Shown: positions 43,994 to 57,500, counted from the stretch's first letter. The stretch: 64,000 nt of DNA from Hypoxylon rubiginosum (GCA_902806565.1 CADCXA010000048.1:1-64000); one strand, 5' to 3'. A program made the numbers and translations. The notes: generated from the sequence alone by a model not told the origin.

Positions 43994-46900
43994 CGGGGCT
44001 GCTCAACCCCCAGCTCCATCTCGCGCTTCCACTACCGTCGCCGCCACCTCCAATCCAGAACTCGACCTCCAGAAGCTCCAGTCGCTTCCCGCCGAGCAGC
44101 AAGACCTCTTTTTACTAAACTTCGTCTCCACACTGGTCAAACATGTCCAGGGCTTGTCCGCAGACGACTGCACTTCTCAGCAGTTTTACCTTAAGAAAGA
44201 GGTCTTCCAGATTATCAACCTATCTACGCCCTCTCCGAGCCGAGTCATAAGGGTCAATCTCGGCAAGATCCTCGCCCACGTCTTTGGGAAGGGGGATAGG
44301 AAGCTACTCTTCGATACAATAAATGAGCTAGCCTCTATAATATCTGGCGGGAAATCCAAGACCGAAACCGAAGTTCGCACGAGGCACGCTGCTGTCAGCT
44401 GCTTGGGAGATGTATACGCTGCTGCTGGCGACAGCGCCATCGGCCTACACCAACTGGCCTGCGCTGCCCTCGTCAAGCTGCTCAAATCATCCCAGAGCCA
44501 TGCTGGATTACGCGCCGCTGTGCTCGTTGCTTTAACAAAGATCGTAGGCATGGTACAAGCGAGCATAGACGAAACCATTGCTAGGGATATTTGGAAGCAG
44601 GCACGAAATGCGGCGTCCGGCGACAAGGGCGCCCTGATCATCGTATCCGCCTGCCGCTGTTTAAGGTCCTTGACTAAACAGACCCCCTACTTTGAGAATT
44701 CTAGCGATTTTGAGAATCTCAAATCTACCCTTTTCAAGACTATCGACTCTAGTTCCCCAAACGTGAGGCATACCGCTGCTGATTGTCTTGCTGAAGCCAT
44801 GGTGAAGAACCACTCCGAGTCTGCCATCGCCGCCAGCTCAATGCCAAGAATGAGGAAGCCCAAGTCCAAGGCTAACAAGAGGACATCTATGCAACCAGGT
44901 GCTGTGCTCGACGAGGATGAGGATGTCCCGTCACGCCCCGGAAGTCCAGCGCCTGGGAAACGAAGCCAAGATCTCGTACTATCATTAAATGACATCTTCA
45001 AAATTCTTACTACTCAGTATGTTCGACTATCTACAACCAACAGAGCCAGGGCGGCTATTGGCGTCTGCTACGGGAAAGTTTTAAAGCAACTAGGAGAGAA
45101 GTTTGTTGAAACCAACTATCTTAAAATCGTCGAGAGTTTGACTGTAGACCTACTAGGCCACCAGAATATTGTCAATAATCGATATAGGCTCCTCGTCTCG
45201 CGTCGTATCGTCGATACTGTCCTCCAGGTTGTGGTTGGCTGCAAAATCCTGGGAGAGTCCGGCCAAACGGCTGTAGCAAAGGTGCTCATTAACGACATAT
45301 TTAAGAATTATCCGCAGGCACTAAAAGAGCGACCCGAACCTACTAAAAGTACTCTGATCGCCGCTCTTGGTGCGGTCGCCTCCCTTATAAGATCCCTTGG
45401 ATCGGCTGCGAACAACTTTGCCGAACCCTGCCGAGATGGACTCCTACAGGTACTGCAGCATCCGAGCTACAGTGTTCAAGTCTCTGCCTCGTATTGCATG
45501 AAGACGTTCGTTTTAGCATGCCCGCAGCAGCTCTTGCCGTGCTTATCTGTTTGTATGAACAGCCTCAGCAGAGAATTGTCTCTGCTTGGGGGCGGGCGAA
45601 ACTCCCCGAGAAGATGTATCGGATTTGCCTACGGATTGGCTACGACTCTGAGTGCGAGCCCGGCCCGCCCTCTATACGGTTCCCTCGATATAAACAACCG
45701 AGTCTATTCCATGGCCACGAACCTCCTCAAGTCCAGCGGCCAGTCTGAACTTCGCGTTTCGAGCACGCAGGTTCAAGTTGCTTGGATCCTTCTCGGGGGG
45801 CTCATGTCGTTGGGACCCAACTTTGTTAAAATTCATCTTTCGCAACTGCTCGTCCTCTGGAAAAATGCCCTACCTAAACCTCTGGCCAAAGACAACTTTG
45901 CTCATCGCAATATCCTCGAAGTCTCTTATTTGACCCACGTCAAAGAATGTGCTCTGGGATCTATCCTCTCGTTCCTCCAGTACAACAGTCGTTTATTGAC
46001 AGTCGATGTTTCTAAGCGTATTGCCACCATGCTTCAAAATACCAGCATGTTCCTCAGGATGCTGCCTTCAAAAAGGACTACCGACGATATTGCCCAGAGG
46101 CTGACTCCCGCTTTACAGCTACAAGATCTTGACATGATGGTTCAACGACGGGTTTTGCAATGCTACACCACGCTAGTAAATCAAAGCCCAGCCGGTGGCA
46201 GCGAGGCACTCTTGCAGTCTAATCTTCTCACCCTTGCGATATCTTTATTTGCTGACCCGGAGAACTACGCGGCGAACTCCCTAAGCGCGTCCATTGCGAA
46301 TGCTGCGGGTACCTTCGAGACTATCTGGGAAGTTGGTGATAATTCTGGTTTCGGGGTCAACGACTTAGTTCGGGGCTTCACCGTCAAGAGGCTACCCGGC
46401 CAGAAAGACGAAGCGACCGACAATCCCGAGACCGACGAGACCGAGCCAGACGAGGCCATTGACGACCTTCTTCTATCGCCAATATGTTCGTCGTTAGAGC
46501 ATGACGCCGCTATGCTCTACTTGGGCGACCCAGACTCGTCTGTGAATCTCCCTAGCCCCCCAGCCACCGAAGTGGTTAACATGGCAATTCAACTGTTTGC
46601 TTTTGTCTTTCCCCTTACGCCAGCCAAGGTGCAAGAGAGCGTACTCGAGCAGATTGCCACGTTCATCTCCGCCGGTTCCTTGCAACGCGACCCTGGTCGC
46701 AAGGCGGCCATCAATGTCAACGTTGCTAGTGCTCTATTCCTGACGCTAAAGGTTGCAGTCAGGGAAACCCAATCCCCGCCTGGCAATGTCACCAATATTG
46801 CGGTGGAAAAGCTCCTCCAGGAAATGATCAGGAGCTTTGTGACTGATCCGGATCAGTATATTCGCAGCTTGGGTTACGATGCCGTTGCCCGCCTGTGTAA

Positions 46901-49900
46901 CGCGTGCGGCAATGCATTCACGAACCATGAGATCAAGTATTTGATCGACACCATTGTCAGCAATCGGGAACCCAGCGCTCGTGCAGGATGTGCCATGGCC
47001 CTGGGTTCCATCCAAGCCAAGGTCGGCGGCATGGGCGCGGGCTACCACCTCAAAACCATCACGGGTATTTTGATGTCGCTGTGTAACGATCCGCATCCGA
47101 CTGTACATTTTTGGGCTCTCGAAGCATTGGCTCGCGCTGCCGATGCTGCGGGCCTCGGGTTTTCATCTTACGTGTCTGGGACTTTGGGGATGGTGTCGCA
47201 GTTGTATCTCTCTGATACACACCACCCCGAAGTGTCTTCTGCTATTTCTATGGGTCTAGAAATGGAGCTGTCGACTACTGCCGCCATCACGCGTTGTGTT
47301 GATTCTCTGATAAACGTTGTAGGACCAGACCTACAAGACTCTACCAAATCGCGGGAACTTATTCTCACCCTTGTTGATCAGCTACAAAGTGAAGAAGATG
47401 CTCTTGTCCAGCGCGAAAGCTTAGGATGCCTCGAGCACCTATCTCTATACGCTCCAGGGTATATGGTTTTCGGCGACTACGTTAAAACACTGCAAAAGTA
47501 CCTTAATTCAGGTATTCCAAGTCTTCGCGACGTTGCAGTGGATGGACTTTATAATCTAATGAAGAGGGATTCCCGTGATGTATTGGAAGCAGCAGACCCA
47601 GGCTTTGAAGATCAGCTATGGCTAGTCCTAGATATATCGCCTAGCCATGATGGAATTCGCAATGTGATCCGAAACTGGTTACGCCAGACGTCGCTGGCAG
47701 ATACTGGGTCCTGGCTTCTTCGCTGCCAAAATGTTCTCAAGATGACACGACAAAAGCCTGCTGACGAGTCGCGCAGAAACGTCAAAAAATCAAGTGCTGC
47801 TCTTGATTTGCAGGATGAGGAGGTTGCGGGCTTCGCTATGGCCGCCGGCACCACCAAGGACGACAAAGACTCTGCCTCGGGTTCCGAAATGGAGCCTCTA
47901 CGCTGGCAGGTCAGGACGTTCGCGATGAGCTGTCTCAACGACATGTTCATACTGATCGCAAAAGACGTTGCCGTAAACGGCGAGTCCCCAGCACAGTTGG
48001 CGCTCCAGGCTAGAATCGCCGATGTGATCCGGATGGCATTTTCAGCTTCGACGTCCAGTGTATTAGAATTAAGAGTATGGGGACTGAAGATTATCGGCGC
48101 CGTTCTGAGGGTGTTTGGTAAAACGCCGGATCCCGACTTTGACGAGGCAATGCTTCTAGAACAGTACCAAGCACAAATCAGCTCAGCATTGACGCCGGCC
48201 TTCGCTGCCGATTCGTCTCCCGAACTTGCTGCTGAGGCCGTCAACGTGTGCGCTGCATTCATCTCTACCGGCATCGTTACGGACGTTGATCGTATGGGTC
48301 GTATCTTGAAGACACTTGTCACGGCGCTCGAGAATTTCTCGACCGAGACAGAGAATGCTGGAATTGGTGACCTCAAGGGGCTCAGCTCCAACGCGCAAGT
48401 AATGGTTAAAATGTCAGTATACTCGGCCTGGGCAGACCTCCAGGTGGCTAGCTCGGAACAGAAATACTTGCTCGACGTGTTGAAACCCCACATCGGCACG
48501 CTGACGCCGTTGTGGCTAGCTTCGTTGCGGGAGTTCGCGCGGTTGAGGTTCGAGCCGGACATCTCGATGACGCTGGGCCCGCCATCTATGTCGGGTAGCC
48601 TAGATACCATCTACGCGGCACTCAACCGGGAGACGCTCCTTAAGTTCTACCAAGAGTCCTGGCTGAAGCTCGTCGATGCTATTGCGAGCCTCATTGAGCA
48701 GGACAGTGAATTCGTTTTCGATGCTTTGGATGGTAAAGAAACGGATGCACCAGCTACCAACGGCCATTCCAAGAGTGCCGATATCAACTACCGTGACGAG
48801 CCGGTGGCTTTCTTCTTCGTCCTCTTTGGTATTGCTTTCGAGGCGCTCGCGACGAGGTCGGGTCAAACCGACTCGTTGGCGACGCAGGAACAGACACTCG
48901 AGATACTCCAGGCTCTTAAGAAGATCCTACACCCGAGTGTTTCGGGCCATGCCATCTACCGAGAGGCTATCTTCTCCGAGACGATGGACCTGTTGGATCG
49001 CCTCGTCCTGACAGAAGGTCTCGACGTGCAGGGGGTAATCGTCGAGATTGCTCGGGCCCTGTGCGTTGCTCACCCTTCGGCGAGAAAAAAGGAGCAGCCC
49101 GAGGATGGCGACCTGACGGAGGATATCGAGCAATTATTCGAGCTCACAAGGATAATCGTCCTGGTGCTCTCGGGACTATTGCCTAACCTGACGGAGGCAA
49201 ATCGGCCGGTGCGCCATCATCTGACGGAGGAAGCTGTTCTTCTCATAAGGACGGCGTTGAGTGCCATCGTCGACGCCGCCGAGGTATTCCCGGCGATTAT
49301 CAAAACGGATCTGCACGCTTGCATAATCCACATCTTTGCCACCATTCTCGGGACACCTTCTTGCCAGGACGTCATTGTTCCCCAGTCTCTACCTATATTC
49401 AAGAGGTTTATAGCGAGCATGTCCGGTTCTCGTGGCTCGACGGACGGGAGATCTACAACTGATATGCAGGTGGAGGGCTGCCTACGTCGGTACCTATCCA
49501 TCTACCTAAACGCGCAGAAGCGCGAGGCACCGACTTCCCTCCAGTGTGTCAAGAACTGTCTTCTCGCAATTACAATTCTCTTCACAGGTGGAAGCAATCG
49601 GCTTGCTGCCAACGATCGTCTTGTTTCAAGATATCTGGACGAATTAGTGGATTGTCTAACAGACCGTATGGTGAGTGCCTATAGTTCCCTACCTACCTAC
49701 TTACTTATTCATGCGACGACATCTTATCTCTAACACAAAATTGTTATAGACTGCGAAGATCGCAGCAAACTGCATCCGATCTCTCTTACTGCAACACTCG
49801 CCCACGCTTGCTGATCAATCCATCGCTCGCTACCTCCTCCCTCGTCTGATCGCTTTTGTGGTGGATACCGAGTCGGAGGACCCCGAGGGCGCTCGTAAAC

Positions 49901-50223
49901 TAGTAGCACACAGTTTAACACAGTATGTGACCACCTTAGACAGCGGCCACAATCAGATCGCAATGTCGATTGTGGCGCCGGCGCTGCTCTCCCGTGCGGC
50001 CAGCGAGGGTGCCGTGGTGTATCACGAGACTAGCGCAAGGCTGCTGGAACTTGCCTCGATAGACCAGGCGGGCTTCAGAGGCGTCGTAGCGGCCATGAGC
50101 GAGGGGCAAAAGGCTTTTATGGAGGAAGTTATCCGGTCTGGTCGGCAGACGGGCAGTCCGGAGAAAGGTGCCGACAACACTGGCCAGCCAAGCATCGCGT
50201 TGAAGATGAACTTTGGCGGCTAA
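43959..50223 (+). CDS. LAA1: Laa1/HEATR5-like large HEAT-repeat protein
   Basis: 2061 residues from two exons (43959-49670, 49750-50223) with one phase-0 GT-AG intron of 79 nt near the 3' end. After a Pro/Ser/Ala-rich N-terminal 30 residues the protein is all helical HEAT/ARM-like repeats. Characteristic stretches are EVRTRHAAVSCLGDVYAAAG, VRHTAADCLAEAMVKNHSES, YSVQVSASYCMKTFVLACPQ and ALGSILSFLQYNSRLLTVDV. Length and pattern match yeast Laa1 and animal HEATR5A/B, known as accessory factors of the clathrin adaptor AP-1 in trans-Golgi/endosome traffic. A polar, basic insertion (about 285-330, PRMRKPKSKANKRTSMQ) and an acidic loop (about 815-840) are probably disordered. A 20-residue exon-1 extension past 49670 is intron read-through. 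Confidence 0.9.
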
Positions 50224-50979
50224 GGAACGAAAGCGGGATTATAGGGCTTGGATAAGCCTGAGATTCTGAGCATGCACATATAAGCGAATCGCGTTGCTTT
50301 CTGCTATATCTAGGTACGCTATTGCAGGTGTCGGAGCGTTACTTTACATGCCCCTTATTCAGGTATGTAGCGAAGGTAGCTAGCACAGCCGCCACGAGCG
50401 TAGGCAAGGGAGTAAACCTTGCGTTGTTGCCCTTGTAGCTCGAACTAACTAACACATTGGGTTATATTTAGATAGATGATGCAAAAAGAAATGGTTTAAA
50501 ACCTGACAGCATGATTCCGTAGTGAGGTAGCTATATTGAAAGTCAAAGTCGCCCTGGAAGTATCGGATGTAATTTTATTAGACCTTGCCTCGTTGCTGTC
50601 ACCAAAGATTTTTGTTCGCCCAAGTACGCTATAATATCAATACCATTTCATATCCGACCTCATGACATCGTATTTGCAGACATACACGTCTATAATGCCC
50701 CCATCATACCTAAGCGACAGCTTTTGCCGTCAGGAGCAGCGCGTCCATCAGATTTATGCCTTTTAAGGCCTCTCATGCGGCATAGCAATTTCAACATAGG
50801 AAACATCGGCTGTCCTACCCACCACCACATCTTCCAGCCACGGTGAACTCGGACTACACTGGGGATAAGAGTCAAACCTAGCCAAAGCTATTAGCCGGGT
50901 ATACCACCTCGCGTCGAGTAGGCCCTACTACGCCAGCCAGCAAACACCTACCCGAGAGGTTCAGAAAAGCCACGCCACG
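50224..50979. other. Intergenic region, LAA1 3' flank
   Basis: About 760 bp with no gene I can support; small frames around 50690-50875 look random. Confidence 0.5.
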
Positions 50980-51291
50980 CTACGCAGCGGACTCTACCAA
51001 CGCCACCGACAAGTCCGCACCCGGACTGGGCGCCCGGTCGTCGGTCGGCACGTTGACGTCGCGCTCCCTCAGCACGTCTACGGGAGGCGGAGAGGCGGAG
51101 AGAAGCAGCAGCAGGCCGGGGTCGCGGGAGCAGTCGTGACACTCCTCGTCGAGGGTCGTGAGCATGGGCTTGACGCGGCCCTCGTGACAAGCGGCGCGGC
51201 CGCGAGGGCGGAGGGCGGCCTCGTCTAGACACTGGAATACGGCGGCCTCGACGCAGCCGCAGCTGTAGAGGAACCAGACGGTTGAACACAT
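50980..51291 (-). CDS. Small Cys-rich protein of unknown function
   Basis: 103 residues from MCSTVWFLYSCGCVEAAVFQ to the stop. A further in-frame ATG 39 nt upstream (51330) would add 13 residues encoded by a GGAT tandem repeat, so I prefer the inner start. Cys residues cluster as C-x8-C-x-C, then single Cys and a C-H-x-C pair (EECHDC), a spacing suggestive of metal binding or disulfides. There is no signal peptide. Similar short proteins beginning MC..(Y)SCGC seem widespread in fungi in my memory, but I cannot name a family. The C-terminal third is low-complexity. Weak coding evidence otherwise. Confidence 0.5.
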   Translation of the reverse strand: MCSTVWFLYSCGCVEAAVFQCLDEAALRPRGRAACHEGRVKPMLTTLDEECHDCSRDPGLLLLLSASPPPVDVLRERDVNVPTDDRAPSPGADLSVALVESAA

Positions 51292-51293
51292 GC

Positions 51294-51332
51294 TGGATGG
51301 ATGGATGGATGGATATGGAGTTTGAGTCATGA

Positions 51333-51391
<59 letters not shown>
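51294..51391. repeat. GGAT and AGT microsatellites
   Basis: A (GGAT)n tract at about 51294-51313 and an (AGT)n tract at 51334-51391, the latter with about 15 uninterrupted AGT units after a short GGT-interrupted section. Both lie at the 5' side of the small Cys-rich gene. Confidence 0.85.
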
Positions 51392-51392
<1 letters not shown>

Positions 51393-51892
51393 CAACTTGG
51401 GAGATGGTAAAAAGGATGGAGAGGAAATTAGACGAAATTCTAGTAACTTGGTTATAATGTATAATGTATAATGTACCTAACTAAAGGCAAGTGCATGTGC
51501 CTGGGTATCTTATGTAGGTCTTGACTGCCTTGACATCTTAAGTTAAGATGAAGGTTAAAAAAGTAGGTAAAAAAAGTACTACATGTTATGACATGTTATG
51601 TAAGTGTCAACACCTAGGAAGGCACACCCTCCAAGTGTGTTAGCTCTTGCCATTCCATCACTATCCGCTATTTCGACCTCGAATTATGTAATATGGATAT
51701 AAGTACGTACTTGAGCACATGCAGGTATCAATGCGTCTCGATCTCGCCTTCGAGCCCATTTGTTTCCTATTCGCCGTTCCTGCCCTTCTTCGTAGGCAGC
51801 CTGGCCGTCTAACAGAAATAGCTGGAGTCATCCAGTCCCTTATTTCGTTTTTGTATTCCATAAAGTCAGTCAAGTCCAGGCCGGTGTCATTC

Positions 51893-52967
51893 TCATTGCG
51901 CCCGCTGCGGCACACTTGGCAAGCCTGGCAACAATTTCCTCCCGGTTGCGGTTGCGGTTCCGGTTCCGGCTGGGCTACCTGGGCCGGAGCCGGAGCCGAA
52001 GCCAACCCCCTGGCGAAGCGGCGGTGCTGAAGGCAATGCCTTTCGCGCCACCACTGCCAGTCTATTCCGCCGCTGGCTCTCATCCTCGTCCCCCCCTTCG
52101 TTCTCGACCTCCACATTCCCCGACGTAGCCTCAGTTCGTGGCAACGGGGGCAGCGACGGTTGCTGCTCTTGTTGCCGGAAATTACTACCACCACTGCTGC
52201 TACCCGATAGTGGTCTGAGCTTGAGTCGTTCGAGAGGCACGTCCGTCTGTCCCGTCCGCACTTTGTAGCTCGCGAGGCCCAGTCTTAGACGCAACTTCTC
52301 GGCTTTCTATACTTGTCATTAGCTATGCGCGCTCCTGAGACCACGTGTCTGGCCCGGAATCGAGTCGACTACTTACTTGGCGCGCTTCGTCACGCGTCAT
52401 GGATGGTTGCCGACGCGGTGGTGACGATACCGGTGGCATAGGCGCCATCGTCTCCGCGTCCGGCTCTGTTATCATCGTGGCTTGCGACGTGTCAATGGCC
52501 GAGTTGTCAAACATGGACGAGTCCTCGTCGGGCGAGTCTGGCTGCTGGCCGTCGGCATCATAACCGCCAGCGCTGATACCGTCACGATAACCCGAGTTCT
52601 AGGCATGACATGCACATTAGCCAACAAATCCGCTATAGAGACACGAGTTACATGGGATCTTAACGTGTTCACTCACCCCTTCATCACCACGTCCCTCATC
52701 TGCGACAACCAGTCGAACATCGTCATCGTCATCGTCATCGCTAACCGAGACACGTCGTCTCTTGGCCGGTTGATCCAGCAGCTGTTGAGACTGACGAATA
52801 GGTTCCTGACTTAGGGGTCGTTTTGCAGCACCAAATTCACTTCGACTCGGAGATACTCGTTCTGCTTGCGACTTGGACATATCCGGAAGCTTCGAAATAG
52901 CACCGGGGGTTCTGGAATTGACGTCAACCGGGGCCAAGACGCGTCGTTTGCTCGGTGAGGTATCCAT
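51893..52967 (-). CDS. Whi5/Nrm1-family G1/S transcriptional repressor
   Basis: 308 residues from three exons (52967-52677, 52598-52377, 52306-51893), all phase-0 GT-AG introns. Starts MDTSPSKRRVLAPVDVNSRT, a typical beginning for fungal members. The protein is mostly disordered, with SP/TP sites, a D-run (VSDDDDDDDVR) and basic RKRRR-like AKRRR. Its one conserved block is KAEKLRLRLGLASYKVRTGQ followed by TDVPLERLKLRP (residues about 172-203), matching the short GTB/Whi5 motif that binds SBF/MBF-type transcription factors. Known members repress G1/S genes until inactivated by CDK phosphorylation. Which of Whi5 or Nrm1 it corresponds to cannot be told in filamentous fungi. The C-terminus has a Gly/Ser/Thr-rich repeat. 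A 13-copy hexamer array lies 274 bp upstream. Confidence 0.82.
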
Positions 52968-54502
52968 GCCGTCAGCTTGTTTCCGGACCTTGCAACTTTT
53001 CTGCTCTCTAGGCTTGTTCGCTATAAGCAAAGGAGAATGGGAACCAATTGGCGGATAGAAGCTTAGCCTGGAACTTGAAATAGAGCTCAGCTGCAGCGAT
53101 ACCAGGGTTGGAGGAGAGATGGATAGGTTGGATCAATAGAGTAGGCGCGGTTGCTTTAGATAGTCAACGGTTGAATCTCTCTTGGAAAGATGGGATGATA
53201 AATAGTAAATAGTAGAAGTGCTGTGTGCGGAAATAGGTATGGGACTGGGACTGGGACTGGGACTGGGACTGGGACTGGGACTGGGACTGGGACTGGGACT
53301 GGGACTGGGACTGGGACTAAGACTGACTTGGACCGAGACTTGGACTTGGTTTATAAGGCGGGTTTCTTTCTCATGGATGCGCGTGCCGCGTCAACGCTAT
53401 TCGCGTCTTGTTTTATGAAGACGATTTACGTATTCTTTTTTTGTGTGTGTTTTGTGCATAATATAATACAAGTATCCCGTATTGACTTATTGCTATTCTG
53501 GGACTAGTCAGGGCGGGATAGTGTGACGGGTGTGACCAGTGTGACCGTTGGACGGCATAAATAAATAAGGTAATGCGATCAATGCAACTCTATCTAATCG
53601 ACAACAGATATCCTTGCTAGCACATTCGCTGTACCCCGCCACCCTACACCCAGCCAGCCAGCACGCTAATCTGTGTTTAATCTGTATGGCACGACGATCA
53701 TAGAGCGACAGGCTACTGGCTATTACAGGGCTTATTTACCTACCTACAGGGCTATACAGGGGACAACTTGCCCCGGCTGCCCCGCCAGCCCGCCAGCCCG
53801 CCAGCCCGCTCAAACCCACGACGGCTCGGCACTGGCCTTGTCTGCTAGTCACTGACGCAGGTACGATGTACGATGCAAAGATCATCATCATCATCTCCAA
53901 ATTACCTAAGCTGATGGCTACGGTTATGAACAACAGCTATCGGTATAGAAATAAAAATAAGCCACGCAAATAGACACGCATACGAGCACAAGCACGAGCA
54001 AGAGCACGGGCACGGGCAATCGCGTAATTGTACGCTGTTTAAATACCATGCTTGACTATCCTTTTCTTGGGGGGTATCGTGACGCTATTCAGCTCTATAT
54101 AGCTGTGATCCATCAAATGAAAAATGAAAAGCTGTTTTTACGTTTATCCCCTGATTTAACCCCCCCTTCCTGAAAGCATCCCGAATGATTTTCTTCGCCT
54201 GGGTCTCATTCTGCTGAGCCCGTTCGGAGACAAAAAGCAGATAGACAAATCGTCAAGGAAACCAGAGGCCTAGCGAAATGCCATTTTCCCTAACGCCACC
54301 GCCCGAGGTCCATTATCCTCCAGACCACTCGAGATATCCTGTGCTGGCCGCGGCCTCGCTCCTGTAGCTTTACGTATCCCTGCCGACGCCTCATTATCCG
54401 TTACGGATAGTGCTTAATAAAAAAGGAAGAAAAATAAAAACTAGATGCCGCCCTTCCTTGACCGCATTAGACTTCCGCCCCCGTGAGGCCCTATCCAACT
54501 CT
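52968..54502. other. Intergenic region between Whi5-like gene and MED15
   Basis: 1.5 kb holding the Whi5-like promoter (with the hexamer array) and the MED15 3' flank. A CCCGCCAG tandem of about three units lies at 53781-53808. No credible gene. Confidence 0.55.
53241..53318 (+). repeat. (GGGACT)13 minisatellite upstream of the Whi5-like gene
   Basis: Thirteen perfect head-to-tail copies of the hexamer GGGACT, followed by degenerate units (AAGACT, GACTTGGACC) to about 53350. In two frames it reads as Gly-Leu or Gly-Thr dipeptide runs, which explains apparent open frames here. It is in the presumed promoter of the minus-strand Whi5-like gene. Confidence 0.95.
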
Positions 54503-57500
54503 TCATGACACGTCTAGCGAGTAGAGCGACGTATCTAATCCCGGCCACGGCTGATCGAAGTCGGCCGGTACTTCGTCCCAGCTGAACATTGGTATCGCGT
54601 TGTCGTTCGTGCCCGTGTCCATATTTGAGAACCGGTTGCCCTCGAATGGCTGCCACGTGTCAAATCCCATGTCGAGTGTGAGATTGAGCGACACGCCTTC
54701 CGAGACGTCGCTGTTCGGCTCCGAAGATGAACTTTCCTTGCTCGTCGATTCCGGCGTGTCGTTTGGCGTTATCGCTCGATATACGTTCATATCCGAAATA
54801 GCACCATTTCCGCCACCCCCTAGAATATTCCCGAACAAGTCTTGCGGGTCCACCGTCATTTGCGTCCAGTCAGTCTCGGCTGCCACTGGCTGTGTAGGTC
54901 CCGCCGCACCGTTCCCATTCCTAGCAACAACAGAGTCAGGCTTCGACATGCCGTTCTTCCCGCCGTTCACCTTGCTGAGCTCCGCAGGCTTCGAGCCGGG
55001 CGCGCTGGCCTGTCTCTTCATCGCCGATTCTCGACCCGGCAAAGGCCGAGCCGGAACCTTAGGCGGCCCAACGATTTTCCCGTTTTCGTCCAGCCCGAGG
55101 GCATCCCGGGTACGCGCCAGCACAAAAGCAACAGGGTCTTCGTAAGGCTTTACGTGCTCTTCTTCGTGGTGAGAATGTAGAGCTTCCTCGGTGGAGAAAC
55201 CGATGCCGTGAGCCTCGCAATGGATGTCGGGGCACCGGAATTGCAACTTAGGCGCCGGCTTTGGATCCGTCGGAGGTCCTCGCTTCGGTATCTCAGGAGA
55301 AGGCGCTTTCTGCACTTGAGGAGACGAGTTTGCACTGGGGCCCCGAGAACCAAGGCCAGACTGCGCCCCGGTCCTTGCCTTCTTCCGAGCAGGCAGATGA
55401 AGATCTTCCTGAGTGACGGCAGGCTTCCCAATGTATGTGGGCTGGCCGTTGGGCGACTGCGCACCGAATGAAAACGGTGGTTGCGAAGTAGTCGGCGCAG
55501 CGGGTGGTTGTCCGGCCTTGCTAGCACTCCTCTGGTGCAACTTGTTGAGAACCTGCGTCTGCTTCTCTAGGTTGGCCACATTGAGCGGTGCCGGTTGGCC
55601 GGTGGGCAGCGCCGCAGCCATCTCGCCAACGACGTGCGGTGGTCCCTGTTCTGGAGCAGCCTGCTGTGCCGCCGGGTTCCTCTTCAGGCCTTGCGGATAT
55701 TGCGAAGCCACGTCCCTAGCCATACCTTCCAGCATTGCCCTCACACCATCCAGGTCCTTGGGCATTAGAGAGAATGCCTGCTTTAGCGTGGTAAATTTAT
55801 CGCCATCCACGAATTGTTTTATCAGACGCAGTCGCTAGCTTAATGTCAGTTGCACGCATTCCTACAAGGTTTTACGAAGGATAACATACCATCTTAAAGA
55901 ACATTCTGGCCCGGTTGTCGTCCCGCGTGAGAGTGTACCATCGGCCCAGGATCTTACTGAGCTTGCCCATCTCCTGGACCATGGACTGAATCTTTTGGAC
56001 CATTTCTTGGTACTGTTCCGGTGACATGGGGATTTCCTGGAACGGCTCTTGGATTGCAATTTTATGCTCCTCTTGCCCGATGGTTTTGAGACGCTGCATC
56101 TCTTCCGACATTTGCGGCGGCTGCTGCGTATTAGCTCCTGCCGCCGCCCCCGCTGCCTGCCGGTTTTTCTGAGCCTCGAGCTTGGCCCTTTGCTCCGGTG
56201 GGAGATTGGCAAGCTGTGAAGGATTCCATTGGGAAGCCTGCGGTCCAGGCGCCGAGGCTGAGGCTTGCTGGGATTGAGTGCGTTGAATCGGCGTCGTCGA
56301 AGGGTTCGGCACTTCCACGACATCGTCCGTACTCGCACGCTTCAGACTATTTTTCTGCTGCGGGGTAGCCGAAGGAGTGTTCTGCGATGGGCGGTTAGGT
56401 TGAGGCTGCCGGTTGTTCCTTGCAGCCGCCGCATTACTCATTGCAGTGGCGTCGGGCCCCGTATTCTGCTGGCGTTGCTGCAATACACCAGGCGTGTTCG
56501 GTGGTTGGCCCTGTGTAGTCATGTTATTGTTGGCTGGTTGGGAGTGCTGCGGTGTCTGCATTTGACCACCTGGCATCTGCTGTGCGTTTGCCCTCTGCCT
56601 CAAAGCATTCATCTTCATTTGTAGCAATGCCTGTCTAATTCTATCGTCCGGCAAGCCCCTAAACTTCTCGTGATTCTTTGCTTGCTGTATCTCCTGTGGT
56701 GTAACCACAATATTCGGGAATTGGTGCATGCCGGCGGCAGGCTGTGTAGCCATTAGTCCATTCGGAGGCTGGGGTCCCTGCTGCGGCATGCTGGCCTGAG
56801 GCATCTGGTTGCCTCCTGCGGCGTTCCGCTGTCTTAATATGCTCTGATATTGCTGCAATTGTACATTCAACAGCTGATTCTGGATTTGCGGCGGTACGGA
56901 TTTCTGAACAAACCACTGCTTGAGTTGGGCCCATTTCTTGACCTCCGGAGGGGGTGGTGGACTTGGGGCATTCGATCCCATTCGCATTTTTTCCAGAACG
57001 TTGGGAGGCACATCCATAGTATCCATAAAAGCGTTATGGTCCGGAGGAATTGGTTGGCGGTTCGGAGCGTGCATATTGTTCGGTATCCTAGATAGCTGCT
57101 GCTGGAGCGCTGCCTGGTTCCGATTCATTTGCATTGCCGGATTCGGCTGCTGCCCAACAGTATTTCCCGGGCTGAACTGACCCATGGGGTTGACCTGTCC
57201 GAATTGACCAGGCTGAGGCTGGCCACGTCCTGCCATCTGATTGGCTCTATTAGCAGTAAATTTCATCATCATCTCGCTCTTCTTATCCGGCGGAAGCGAC
57301 ATGAATAAAGCTCGAGTTTCGGGTGGCATCTGAGCCACAATGGCGTTCAGCATTTGCGGATTCAGCATCTGCGGGTTCAGCATCTGCGGGTTGAACATCT
57401 GAGGGTTGACCGGATTTCCACCCATCTGCGGTCGCATGTTGCCCTGGTTGAAACGGGAATCTAGTCCTTGTCCAAATGGCCCATTAGGCTGACCCATCGG

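Noticed and set aside
47612..48610. A 332-residue frame antisense to LAA1
   Set aside because: Long antisense frames are expected in GC-balanced coding DNA; the plus-strand HEAT protein is continuous and clearly the gene.
51301..51391. Short tandem repeats here and at 62123-62204 as CRISPR-like arrays
   Set aside because: Units are 3-8 bp and contiguous without spacers; the genome is eukaryotic.
53218..53507. Gly-Leu and Gly-Thr repeat proteins
   Set aside because: They are translations of the GGGACT hexamer array; both frames are open only because the unit length is a multiple of three.
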